Source: Streptomyces sp. NBC_01429
GTDB taxonomy: Bacteria; Actinomycetota; Actinomycetes; Streptomycetales; Streptomycetaceae
DNA: 64,000 bases
Direction of reading: 5' to 3'
Assembly (NCBI RefSeq): GCF_036231945.1
Contig: NZ_CP109599.1
Location: 248,001-312,000, forward strand
Part shown: piece by piece, positions 51,814 through 60,269 of the stretch
Numbering within the stretch: position 1 is the first letter of the stretch
How the letters are laid out: every line of letters begins with the position of its first letter
The notes under the pieces: generated by a model
What the model saw: only the letters and a program-made list of their open reading frames with translations
What the model was told of the DNA's origin: nothing
Databases searched by the model: none
Made by a program: the position numbers and the translations under genes

Positions 51814-52818
51814 GTGGACGGCGAAGGGACGGCAGCGCTCGACACGGCGCTGCGGGCCGCCGGCGCCGCTTCCGGGGACGTCATGAGGTCCGAGCCGCTG
51901 CCGGGCGGCACGTACAACACACTCCACCGGGTCCTGCTGCGCGACGGCGGGCAGTGGGTCGTCAAGCTTCCGCCGCCCGTCTCGGTCCCCGGACTCAGCC
52001 ATGAGCGGGGGCTGCTGCGTGGCGAGGTCGAGTTCTACACGGCGGCGGGCGCGCTCCCCCGGATGCCGGTGCCCCGGGTCGTACGGTACGAGGCGGATCC
52101 GGGCGCGCCGACGGGGGCGTTCCTGGTCATGTCCGCGTGTCCCGGGGCTTCGTGGCACGAGCTGGACGGGCGGCTCGCGGCGGACGAACGCGCCCGGCTG
52201 CGCGGGGAGCTGGGCGGTGTCGTCGCGCGTCTGCACACGGTGACCGGCCACGGCTTCGGTTATCCGGCGCAGCCGTTCGGGCCGCTCTCCGGGACCTGGC
52301 GCGAGGCGTTCACGCTGATGCTGGAACGGCTGCTGGAGGACGCCGTCCGCTACGGCGCCCGGCTGCCGCGCGCTCCCGACGCCATCCGCGCGCTGGCCTC
52401 CGGGGCGGCCGGGGCGCTGGACGAGGTGACCGTGCCCGTCGCGGTCCACTTCGACCTGTGGCAGGGCAATGTGCTGCTCGACGGCGCCCCCGGCGCCCGT
52501 ACGGTCAGCGGGATCATCGACGGTGAGCGGATGTTCTGGGGTGACCCCCTCGCGGACTTCGTCTCGCTCGCCCTGCTGGACGACATCGAGAAGGACGGCG
52601 ACTTCCTCGCCGGATACGCGGCGGCCGGCGGCACGACGCGGTGGGACAGGGCCGCCCGCACCCGGATGGCGCTCTATCGGTGCTACCTCTACCTGATCAT
52701 GCTCGTGGAGGCGGTGCCCCGCGCGTATCCGCAGGACCACCGGGAGTGGGCCGACCGCCATGTCGCGCCCCAACTGGAGGCGGCGCTCGCGGAGCTGGCT
52801 CAGGCGGGGGCCGCGTAG
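51814..52818 (+). CDS. Aminoglycoside/fructosamine kinase-like phosphotransferase
   Basis: 334 residues, GTG start three bases after the LacI stop. LPGGTYNTLHRVLL and WVVKLPP supply the ATP-binding lysine; VHFDLWQGNVLLDG (about 210) is the catalytic HxDxxxxN loop and IIDGERMFWGDPLADF the Mg-binding segment. This protein-kinase-like fold phosphorylates small molecules such as aminoglycosides, fructosamines or choline. Placement behind rhaB and LacI suggests a sugar or amine substrate in this regulon, but nothing shows which. Its 3' end overlaps the convergent acetyltransferase gene by 19 bases. Confidence 0.75.
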   Translation: MDGEGTAALDTALRAAGAASGDVMRSEPLPGGTYNTLHRVLLRDGGQWVVKLPPPVSVPGLSHERGLLRGEVEFYTAAGALPRMPVPRVVRYEADPGAPTGAFLVMSACPGASWHELDGRLAADERARLRGELGGVVARLHTVTGHGFGYPAQPFGPLSGTWREAFTLMLERLLEDAVRYGARLPRAPDAIRALASGAAGALDEVTVPVAVHFDLWQGNVLLDGAPGARTVSGIIDGERMFWGDPLADFVSLALLDDIEKDGDFLAGYAAAGGTTRWDRAARTRMALYRCYLYLIMLVEAVPRAYPQDHREWADRHVAPQLEAALAELAQAGAA

Positions 52819-53357
52819 CAGCGGACCGTGACCGTGCGGTCCCGGCTCCAGCGCTGGTCGACGGCCGCCAGCAGGGTCCAGCCCAGGCGTTCGTAGAGCG
52901 CCGCCGCCGCGATGTCCGAGCAGACGACGTCCAGTACGGGGTGCAGACCGCGCTCCCGCGCCTCCCGCGTGGCCCGGGCCATCAGCAGCGCGCCGATACC
53001 GTGACCGCGCGCCGTCGGCGAGACGAACAGCCGGCTCACCACAGCGACCCCGTCGACGGCGCCACCGGTACGGCCGCTCCACAGCCCGGGTGCCACATCG
53101 TCCTCGCCCGCCGGGGACAGCGCGAGGTGCCCCACGATCCGGCCGTCCAGTTCGACCACCCAGGCCGCGAGTTGGGAGGGCGATGCCAGCCAGTCGGCGG
53201 GCCGCTCGGGCCAGTCCACCGGATAGCCGTCGCCGCTGCGCACCTCGGCGAGCATCCGCACGCACGCGCCGAGGTCGTCCGGCCGGCGCTGCCTGACCTG
53301 GCACACGGGGAGGTTGTCGGCTGTTGGCGCGATCTGTCGGTTCACCGGACCATGCAA
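52800..53357 (-). CDS. GNAT family N-acetyltransferase
   Basis: 185 residues. VRQRRPDDLGACVRMLAEVR at the start of the fold and SRLFVSPTARGHGIGALLMA (motif A, acetyl-CoA pyrophosphate loop RGHGIG) mark a GNAT enzyme; ALYERLGW is motif B. It acetylates an unknown amine. The start at 53357 gives a short extra N-tail; a later start near VCQVRQRR is possible. Convergent with and overlapping the kinase-like gene. Confidence 0.85.
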   Translation of the reverse strand: MHGPVNRQIAPTADNLPVCQVRQRRPDDLGACVRMLAEVRSGDGYPVDWPERPADWLASPSQLAAWVVELDGRIVGHLALSPAGEDDVAPGLWSGRTGGAVDGVAVVSRLFVSPTARGHGIGALLMARATREARERGLHPVLDVVCSDIAAAALYERLGWTLLAAVDQRWSRDRTVTVRCYAAPA

Positions 53358-53514
53358 TCACAGCGGACGGACCGCGCCGGATCCGCCTCCGGAGGTGGAC
53401 AACGGGTGTCCGGACGCCGAATCCCCGGTGCAGGAGGGACAGTTGATTCAAGATCAGGTCAATTTCTCGCCAACAGAAATCAATGGCCAAAGATGTCACG
53501 GATAGTCTCCGGCC

Positions 53515-54261
53515 GTGATATCGACCAGACAGGCGCGTACCGCCTCCGCCCCCACGGGCACCCCCCGTCGCTCCCTTCTCCGCGCGGCCCTCGCGGGAAC
53601 CGCCGCCACGGCGGGAGTGGCCCTGGCCGCCCCCTCCGCGGGCGCCGCCGTCAAGGCCCGCCCGGAACGCCCCCGGCCGGCCACCCCGGACGAGGCGCTC
53701 CGGGAACTCACGGAGGGCAACCGCCGCTGGCGGACCTTCCGCGAGCAGCACCCGCACGAGACGAAGACCGTGCGCCAGGCTCTCGTGTCGGGCCAGCACC
53801 CTTTCGCCGTCGTCCTCGGCTGCATCGATTCCCGCGTACCGCCGGAACTGGCCTTCGACCAGGGCCTCGGCGACCTGATGACCGTGCGCTCCGCCGGTGA
53901 GGTCCTGGACGAGGCCGTCCTCGGCAGCATCTGCTACGGCGCGCTGGAGCTGGACATTCCGCTGATCCTGGTCCTCGGGCACCAGTCGTGCGGCGCCGTC
54001 GCGGCGGCGGTGGAGGCGGACGAGACCGGCGCGCACCTTCCGGCACACATCCAGTACCTCGCCGACGAGATCCGCCCCGCGATCGACCACACCAAGGAAG
54101 GCGCCGAGCGCGTCGACTCCACCGTGAGCGCGCAGGTCAACGCGGTACGCGAACGTCTCGCCGCGGAGCCCGACCTCGCCGCCAGGATCGCCCGGGGCAC
54201 GCTGGCCGTCGTCGGCGCGCGCTACGAACTCACGACCCAGCTCGTCCACCGCATCAGCTGA
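53515..54261 (+). CDS. Tat-exported beta-class carbonic anhydrase
   Basis: 248 residues from a GTG. The N-terminus carries a twin-arginine signal (RRSLLRA at 18-24) and a hydrophobic stretch ending SAGA near 44. The mature enzyme has Cys103, Asp105 and Arg107 (LGCIDSRVPPEL), His156 and Cys159 (GHQSCG), the beta-class Zn ligands and Asp-Arg dyad. It hydrates CO2 outside the membrane. Export is unusual for a beta-CA but common for this Streptomyces subtype. A strong terminator follows. Confidence 0.92.
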   Translation: MISTRQARTASAPTGTPRRSLLRAALAGTAATAGVALAAPSAGAAVKARPERPRPATPDEALRELTEGNRRWRTFREQHPHETKTVRQALVSGQHPFAVVLGCIDSRVPPELAFDQGLGDLMTVRSAGEVLDEAVLGSICYGALELDIPLILVLGHQSCGAVAAAVEADETGAHLPAHIQYLADEIRPAIDHTKEGAERVDSTVSAQVNAVRERLAAEPDLAARIARGTLAVVGARYELTTQLVHRIS

Positions 54262-54310
54262 CCGCGCACCGCTCACGGCACCCGCACGGCCGTCGCGGCC
54301 ACTCGCCTTC

Positions 54311-54344
54311 CCGCCGCCCCGCTCCCACCGGAGCGGGGCGGCGG
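54311..54344 (+). terminator. Hairpin terminator after the carbonic anhydrase gene
   Basis: A 15-bp perfect stem (CCGCCGCCCCGCTCC with its complement) and a CACC loop. Confidence 0.85.
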
Positions 54345-54459
54345 CGCTTCGTCCACCGTCCCTCATCCCGATCCCTCCGCCCTCTTGATGTGAACCCGAC
54401 AGCTGTGTCATATATGTCCAGACCAATTCACCCGGGAGTGCAGACGGAGGACACGGGCC

Positions 54460-55437
54460 ATGCCGAGGAATACCGCCCTTGCCGCGCTCGTACCGGCCGC
54501 GCTCCTCCTCGCGCTCACCGGATGCGGCGCGAACGACGAACCGGCCGGAGCGCCTCCTGCGCCCGCCGGGGTCACGGCCCAGGCCGGGAGCGCCACCTCC
54601 GTCCATGTCATGTGGGAGCGGGCCCCGGACGGTGCCGGGGTGCGCGCCTACGAGGTGTACCGGGGCGGCGCGAAAGTGAAGGAGGTCCCGGCCGAGCGGA
54701 ACATGACCGACGTCACCGGGCTGAAGCCGTCGACCCCCTACACCTTCACCGTCCGCGCCCGCGGCGCCGAGGACGCCCTCTCCCCGCACAGCGGCGACGT
54801 GCCGGTCACCACCCCCGCCGACGTCGCCGAGGACACCCGTCCGCCTTCCCGGCCCGCCGGGGTGACGGGAAGGAGCGACGGGCCCCGGGGCGCCCTGCTC
54901 CGCTGGGACCGCGCCAAGGACGACCGGGGCGTCGTCTCGTACGACATCCTCCAGGGCGGCGCGCGGATCCACAGCGTCGCGGGCGACGCCACCTCCGCAC
55001 GGATCACCCGGCTGCGCCCGGGGACCCACTACCGCTTCACCGTCACCGCGCGCGACGCTGCCGATCGCACCTCAACGGCCGGGCGGACGGTCGAGATCAC
55101 CACCCCGCACGGTCCCGGAGACGACCCCGACACCGCCCCGACCGGCTTCCGGGCCACGACGCACAGCGCCGACGGCGCGCACTACGCCGATCTGTCCTGG
55201 CTGGCACCGAAGACCGGCTCCGACGTCCCGGAGTACCAGATCTATCTGGACGGGACCTTCGCGACCACGCTGGTCTGGGGCGCGCGGGCCCCCGAGGGCC
55301 GGGCCACCTACAGCGTGTACGTGAGCAAGCGGGCCGGCGAGACCTACCGGGTGAAGCTCAGGGCCCGGCTGCCCGACGGCGAATGGGGCGCGTTCTCCCC
55401 GGAGCGGACCTTCGTCACCGGAGCGGACCGCCCGTGA
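54460..55437 (+). CDS. Lipoprotein with three fibronectin type III domains
   Basis: 325 residues. Lipobox LALTGC (Cys22) after a short hydrophobic signal. Three FnIII repeats follow at about 36-120 (VTAQAGSATSVHVMWERAPD), 130-215 and 225-320, each with the ending YTFTVRARGAED-type strand. Surface-anchored, likely carbohydrate- or protein-binding. No catalytic domain. Convergent with the broken DUF6397-type gene. Confidence 0.85.
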   Translation: MPRNTALAALVPAALLLALTGCGANDEPAGAPPAPAGVTAQAGSATSVHVMWERAPDGAGVRAYEVYRGGAKVKEVPAERNMTDVTGLKPSTPYTFTVRARGAEDALSPHSGDVPVTTPADVAEDTRPPSRPAGVTGRSDGPRGALLRWDRAKDDRGVVSYDILQGGARIHSVAGDATSARITRLRPGTHYRFTVTARDAADRTSTAGRTVEITTPHGPGDDPDTAPTGFRATTHSADGAHYADLSWLAPKTGSDVPEYQIYLDGTFATTLVWGARAPEGRATYSVYVSKRAGETYRVKLRARLPDGEWGAFSPERTFVTGADRP

Positions 55438-55466
55438 ACCCGGCACCGTCACCGGCCGCGTCACCG

Positions 55467-56468
55467 TCACCATCCCGCACCGCCGCCTCTCGGCTCACCG
55501 CCTCTCGGCTCACCGTCCCGCGCGGAGGCGTCGACGAGCCCGGGGCCGGGACGGCCGGACCGCGCGTGCCGTCCGATCCGCAGCCGGGCCAGCAGCCGTC
55601 CCCTGCGCTCCGCCCGCGACGGCACCTGCGCACCGGGCGGGCGCGACGCGGACGCCGCCCACCCCTCCGACGGCGCGAGGCGGGCGGGACCGTCGGGGCG
55701 CGGGGCAGGCCGTACGGACCGGGCATCGGCCAACAGGCTCTCCAGACCTGCGTGGTGCCACCGGATCTCGTCCGGGTCGTCCGCCACCACCAGACGCCGC
55801 ACCACCTCTCGCGCCGCCTACGACGCGGAGGGGGCCTGGGCCAGATCGGGCCGCAGCCGGTTCAGATAGGCACGTTCATAGGGATCGCGCACCAGCTCCG
55901 CGAGATGCGCCGGATCGAGGACACAGCCGGCGATGGCCGCCCGCTCCCAGGCGTCCTCGCTCTCGTGCAGCAGAAGCCCGATGCGCCGGCCGCGCCAGTT
56001 GCGCGGCCTGCGGTCCTCCCCCGCGTCGAGGCCGGCGCGCAGCGTCTCCGGGAAACGGCCGGTCAGCAGGACCGGCTCGGTCGCGACGAACGCCCGCAGA
56101 TCGTCGGCCAGATAGAGCCATACGACCGCCCGGTACCTGTTGAGGTAGAACTTCACCGGCGCGACGAAGCCCGCCCGCGCCAGCCGCGTGAAGCGCGCGG
56201 GACTGACGGACATCAGCTCGGCGGCCTCGGCGGTGCCCACGGTCCGCACCCGCTCGCGCAGCGCGCCGGGAAACCCGTCGGCGGCCCGTAAGCGGTCGAT
56301 CTCCTGCCGGGCGACCTGCCTGCGGCCGGCGGCCGCTCCGGCGATGGTGCGGATGTGCCCCAACTGAGCGGCGAGGGCGAACTCTCCGCGCCTCAGCTCC
56401 AGTTCCTGCGCGGCCCGGTCGACCCCGACCGTCTCCGGCTTCCGGGTCCCTGCGTCACCGACGGACAT
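55467..56468 (-). pseudogene. DUF6397-type gene interrupted by an in-frame amber codon
   Basis: The frame from 56468 encodes 216 residues (SVSPARFTRLARAGFVAPVK near 90; a helix-turn-helix-like segment) and stops at TAG, 55818-55820. The same frame continues without another stop to 55467: AAREVVRRLVVADDPDEIRW and onward. From memory, homologues carry an ADDPDEI..W segment near the C-terminus, so the stop looks like a CAG-to-TAG nonsense change rather than a true end. The N-terminal part may still be expressed. A second GTG at 55805 could restart translation. Function unknown; DNA binding is possible. Confidence 0.6.
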
Positions 56469-56659
56469 GATGGTCCTCCCCCGTGAGTTGTTATTACTCT
56501 CGGTGACGACCGTAGCGCGACACGGGCCCCGTTCGCCCGGCCTGTGGATAACTCATCGACCGCGCCGGATCCCGGCGCGGTGGCGGACCCTCTGGTCCCA
56601 CTGGGCCCTCTGGACCCTCTGCCCCCTCTCCTGGCACGGAGCGGCAGGCCGGAGGCGGA

Positions 56660-57073
56660 TCAGAGACCGCTCAGACTCGTGCCGCCCGGCTGCCGCGCCG
56701 CGACACCGAGGTGCTCCCCGACCCGGTTGACCAGCAGCGTCATCTCGTAGGCCACCTGGCCGACATCGGCCTCCGCCGTGGTGAGGACGCACAGGCAGCT
56801 GCCCTCCCCCGCCGCCGTGACGAAGAGAAGTGCCTCGTCGAACTCCACCATGGTCTGCCGGGCCTGTCCCGCCTTGAAGTGGCGCCCCGATCCACGCGCG
56901 AGGCTGTGCAGCCCCGAGGAGACCGCCGCGAGGTGCTCGGCGTCCTCGCGCGCCAGCGCCGAACTGGCCCCCGTCACCAGGCCGTCGTTGGACAGCACCA
57001 GCGCGTGCTTGATGTGCTCGACCCGCTCGGTCAGGTCATCCAGCAGCCAGTCAAGACCCTTTTCGAGTGGCAT
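56660..57073 (-). CDS. Roadblock/LC7 domain protein
   Basis: 137 residues. LTERVEHIKHALVLSNDGLV and ALLFVTAAGEGSCLCVLTTA are the paired strands of the roadblock fold. In Streptomyces such proteins usually sit in conservons beside a sensor kinase, a DUF742 protein and a small GTPase; here none of these is nearby, so it is an orphan. It may act as a GTPase-activating partner elsewhere. ATG at 57073 after GGGGAGG; the longer frame upstream is discounted. Confidence 0.85.
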   Translation of the reverse strand: MPLEKGLDWLLDDLTERVEHIKHALVLSNDGLVTGASSALAREDAEHLAAVSSGLHSLARGSGRHFKAGQARQTMVEFDEALLFVTAAGEGSCLCVLTTAEADVGQVAYEMTLLVNRVGEHLGVAARQPGGTSLSGL

Positions 57074-57219
57074 TGCTGTTCCTCCCCGTTCACATGTTCC
57101 CGTGTCCGCAACGCCCGTAGCGTTCCGTACCGGCCGCTCCTGCGCAAGCGGCGCCGGAGTCCGGCGTGGCTGTTGAGCCTCATATCGCGCCGGATCCCGT
57201 GTCGGCGGAAAATACGGCC

Positions 57220-57648
57220 ATGGCGACAAACATGAGCAAGGACGAGTGGCAGACCTTCGTCTCCGCCGGGACGCGCACCGGAAAGGTGTCCACCGTACGG
57301 GCCGACGGAAGCCCGCACATCGCGCCCGTCTGGTTCGTACTGGACGGCGACGATCTTGTCTTCAACACCGGAAAAACGACCGTGAAGGGCCGGAACCTGC
57401 TGCGGGACGGCCGGGTGGCCCTGTGTGTGGACGACGAGCGTCCGCCGTTCTCCTTCGTCGTGCTCCAGGGGCGGGCCGAGACCGACGAGGACCCGGAACA
57501 GCTCCTCACGTGGTCCACCAGGATCGCCTCGCGCTACATGGGCGAGGAGCGGGCGCGGGAGTTCGGCGAGCGCAACGCCGTACCGGGCGAGCTGGTGGTG
57601 CGCGTACGTATCGAGAAGGTGTCGGCCTACGCGGCCCTGGCGGACTGA
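57220..57648 (+). CDS. PPOX-class (F420/FMN) oxidoreductase
   Basis: 142 residues from the ATG at 57220 (57232 also possible). GKVSTVRADGSPHIAPVWFV and FNTGKTTVKGRNLLRDGRVA are the pyridoxamine-phosphate-oxidase-like split barrel, with the small size and Lys/Arg spacing seen in actinobacterial F420-dependent members. Cofactor choice between FMN and F420 cannot be settled from sequence. Stands alone. Confidence 0.85.
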   Translation: MATNMSKDEWQTFVSAGTRTGKVSTVRADGSPHIAPVWFVLDGDDLVFNTGKTTVKGRNLLRDGRVALCVDDERPPFSFVVLQGRAETDEDPEQLLTWSTRIASRYMGEERAREFGERNAVPGELVVRVRIEKVSAYAALAD

Positions 57649-57738
57649 GCGGACCGGGGCGGTCCGGCCGGTTCACCTCCGCCGGACCCGCCGGACCCGC
57701 CGGGCGAACGGGCGGACCGCCGGGAGCATCATGTCCCC

Positions 57739-58338
57739 ATGACTCATGACCACACCCGTGTACAGGAGTTCTTCGGTGCCCGCGCGGCGGACTGGGACCG
57801 GCGTTTCCCCGACGACGGTCCCGCCTACGCCGCCGCCGTCGCCGCGCTCGGACCGCGTCCCGGCGACACCGTGCTGGACGCCGGGTGCGGAACGGGACGC
57901 GCCCTGCCGCCCCTGCGGGAGGCGGTGGGCGAGCGGGGTACGGTGCTGGGCGCCGATCTGACCCCGGAGATGCTGGACGAGGCCGTACGGGCGGGCCGGG
58001 GGCACAGGGGACGGCTGCTGCTCACGGACGTGACGCTGCTGCCGCTGCGCGACCACGCGCTGGACGCGGTGTTCGGCGCGGGACTGATCGGCCATCTGCC
58101 GGACCCCGAACGGAATCTCCGCGAACTGGCCAGGGTGGTACGGCCCGGCGGCCGGCTGGCGCTCTTCCATCCGCTCGGGCGGGCCGCGCTCGCCGCACGG
58201 CAGGGCCGGCGGCTCACGGAGGACGATCTGCGGGCCGAACACCGGCTGCGCCCCCTGCTGGCCGCCTCGGGCTGGCTGCTGGAGTCGTACGCCGACGAGG
58301 ACTCCCGCTTCCTGGCCCTGGCCGTCCGCCGGAGCTGA
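57739..58338 (+). CDS. Class I SAM-dependent methyltransferase
   Basis: 199 residues. VLDAGCGTGRALPPL (motif I, about 45-59), GADLTPEMLDEAVRAG (acidic residue at the end of strand 2), LTDVTLLPLRDHALDAVFGA and ARVVRPGGRLALFHP (motif III) define a UbiE/COQ5-like methyltransferase. Substrate unknown. No associated biosynthetic cluster. Confidence 0.88.
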   Translation: MTHDHTRVQEFFGARAADWDRRFPDDGPAYAAAVAALGPRPGDTVLDAGCGTGRALPPLREAVGERGTVLGADLTPEMLDEAVRAGRGHRGRLLLTDVTLLPLRDHALDAVFGAGLIGHLPDPERNLRELARVVRPGGRLALFHPLGRAALAARQGRRLTEDDLRAEHRLRPLLAASGWLLESYADEDSRFLALAVRRS

Positions 58339-58476
58339 CGGGGTGAGTGGCCGGGGGGGCTGAGGGACAGGCTGGCTGAGCGCCCGCAAGCGGATCCAGG
58401 CCGTTCCTGACCCTCGACGCCCGGGTTGACCGGTGGTTAGGGTGCGCCGACAACCGATCGGGACGAGGTGGGTGCC

Positions 58477-59346
58477 GTGGCCGCGCCGGACGACTCCGTG
58501 GACGAGGACGCGCTGTACGTACTGACCGCCGCGCTGCTGACCCCCGCGCGGTTCCCCGCCGCGCTCGGCGACGACTACCCGGAGAGCTGCGCCGCCCTCG
58601 GCCTCGATCCCTACCCCGGGGGATACGGGCTGGTCATCGGCCAGGACAGCGAGGGCGCCCGCTGGACCGTGGTGGTGGACGACGTCTCACTGGTCGCGGT
58701 CGCGATCGCGTCCTGGGACTGCGGTATGGAGTACGACCTGTCGCCGTCGGAACGCACGGTCGTCTCCGTACTGCCCGGCTGGCCGCTCGATCTCGCGGTC
58801 GCCGCGCCCGGCCTGCCCGCTCCCCACGACCCTGCCCCGGAACGGGAACCGGAACCGGAACCGAATACGGACCCGGGACAGGACGGGACGGCACCCGGGA
58901 CGGCCCTGCGGCTGCCGCTCACCCCGCCCGACACCGGAACCTGGGGCCCGCCCCAACGGCGTCTCGGCGCGGACGAGATCGCCCTCCACTGGACGCAGTG
59001 GCGCGACCGTACCGACGCCGGGGAGGCCGAGGAGCCCTCCCGGGACGGCCGTCCCGCCCCCGCGGAGATCTCCCACGAGGGTGTACGGCGGGTGCTCGGC
59101 GAGCTGCGCGCCTACCTGCACAGCGATACGGCTCCCCCGCCCGGCCGGGTCCGCTCCGGCTTCGCCCCGGACGGAGCGAGGATGCTGCGCGCCGACGGTC
59201 CCGGCTGGTCCTTCGTCGCGAGGACCGACGACATGGCGTTCGTCCTGCTGGACGAGGAGCCGGGCGAGGTGGTGCCGGTGGGCCGGGGCAGCGAGCTGCC
59301 GGCTCTGCTCAAGGCGCTCGACGCGATGGCCGTACGCCCGGCCTGA
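58477..59346 (+). CDS. Conserved hypothetical protein with Glu/Pro-rich linker
   Basis: 289 residues from a GTG at 58477 after GAGGTGG (58468 also possible). The N-terminal part (about 1-110) and C-terminal part (about 180-289) look folded; between them lies a repetitive Glu-Pro-rich linker. No recognised domain. No signal or membrane segment, so cytosolic. Its GTG codon starts 138 bases after the methyltransferase ends. Confidence 0.6.
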   Translation: MAAPDDSVDEDALYVLTAALLTPARFPAALGDDYPESCAALGLDPYPGGYGLVIGQDSEGARWTVVVDDVSLVAVAIASWDCGMEYDLSPSERTVVSVLPGWPLDLAVAAPGLPAPHDPAPEREPEPEPNTDPGQDGTAPGTALRLPLTPPDTGTWGPPQRRLGADEIALHWTQWRDRTDAGEAEEPSRDGRPAPAEISHEGVRRVLGELRAYLHSDTAPPPGRVRSGFAPDGARMLRADGPGWSFVARTDDMAFVLLDEEPGEVVPVGRGSELPALLKALDAMAVRPA

Positions 59347-59347
59347 A

Positions 59348-59377
59348 CCGTCCGTACCCGTCCGTACCCGTCCGTAC
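59348..59377 (+). repeat. Three tandem 10-bp repeats
   Basis: CCGTCCGTAC occurs three times in tandem immediately after the hypothetical gene, between it and the convergent acetyltransferase gene. Purpose unknown. Confidence 0.8.
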
Positions 59378-59409
59378 CCGCCGGTCCTCCGCGCGGACCG
59401 GTCACCTCA

Positions 59410-59880
59410 CTACAGCGCCTTCTCGAAGAACCTGCTGTCCGGGTCGCCGCGATACGTCCCGAAGCCGTCCGTCGGCACATATCCACTGGAGGTGTACAGG
59501 GCGACCGCCTCGGTCAGCAGTTCGCCGGTCTCCAGGACCATCCGCACCCGCCCGGCCTCCCGCGCGTCCTCCTCCAGCGCGGCCAGGATCCGGCGGGACA
59601 GCCCCCGCCCGCGCGCCGCGGGGACCACGAACATCCGCTTCAGTTCGGCGTCACCGCGCGCGTACCCCTCGTCCCCGTCGTCCTGGGCGCGCCATCCCCC
59701 GGAGGCGACGGGCGCGTCAGCGTCGTACCCGAGGAGGTAGAGCCCGTTCGGCGGATCGAAGTACGCGGGCCGCAGGGGCGTCACATCGCCGGATCCGTAC
59801 CTGCGGGTGTACTCCGCCTGCGCCTGGTCGCCGAGGTCGACGGCGTCGGGGTGGGCATAGGAGACGGTCTGGATTTTCAC
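59410..59880 (-). CDS. GNAT family N-acetyltransferase
   Basis: 156 residues from a GTG at 59880, preferred over the longer frame. KRMFVVPAARGRGLSRRILA is motif A with the acetyl-CoA loop (RGRGLS); LYTSSGYVPTDGFGTY is motif B. Typical of actinobacterial small-molecule acetyltransferases; substrate unknown. Confidence 0.85.
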   Translation of the reverse strand: MKIQTVSYAHPDAVDLGDQAQAEYTRRYGSGDVTPLRPAYFDPPNGLYLLGYDADAPVASGGWRAQDDGDEGYARGDAELKRMFVVPAARGRGLSRRILAALEEDAREAGRVRMVLETGELLTEAVALYTSSGYVPTDGFGTYRGDPDSRFFEKAL

Positions 59881-59973
59881 GGTCGCAACCCTACGCAACC
59901 GCGGATGCGAGGCATGCCGCGCGGGGCCCGGACCGACTGGCCCGGGCCCCGCACCCGTACGCACCGACACGCA

Positions 59974-59997
59974 CCCGGGCCGGCTCTCCGGCCCGGG
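59974..59997. terminator. Hairpin terminator
   Basis: CCCGGGCCGG pairs perfectly with CCGGCCCGGG around a CTCT loop, after the small membrane-protein gene on the minus strand. Confidence 0.7.
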
Positions 59998-60017
59998 CCG
60001 CTCATCGGCTCACCCGC

Positions 60018-60200
60018 TCAGCGGCCGATTTCCTTCCGGTTGATCCGGCGCAGTCTGCGGCGCTGCGACGGGTCCAGCAGCAGATAAGCGGCTGTCGGCA
60101 CTCCGATCACCACCAGCAGCGCGAACCAGAAACCGATCAGTGGCCACAGGAGAAGGCCCACGGCCACTCCCCCGATGGCGATCTTCGCGTTTGTCGACAT
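60018..60200 (-). CDS. Small membrane protein, unknown
   Basis: 60 residues from an ATG after GGAGGCG. Two adjacent hydrophobic helices (about 7-22 and 25-42, GVAVGLLLWPLIGFWFALLV) followed by an Arg-rich tail (SQRRRLRRINRKEIGR). Size, ribosome site and TM pattern support a real gene. No function known. It lies downstream of the desaturase on the same strand. Confidence 0.6.
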   Translation of the reverse strand: MSTNAKIAIGGVAVGLLLWPLIGFWFALLVVIGVPTAAYLLLDPSQRRRLRRINRKEIGR

Positions 60201-60269
60201 CTCCCACGCCTCCTTTGCGGCCCGGCCGCTCTTTGCCCAGTGAACGTGCGCGGCCGTCCGGCAGTTCCA

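Noticed and set aside
49957..55029. A minus-strand open frame of about 1,690 codons spanning rhaB, LacI and beyond
   Set aside because: It runs antisense through several clearly coding genes and has the repetitive Arg/Gly/Ala composition of a high-GC shadow frame. No domain is recognisable.
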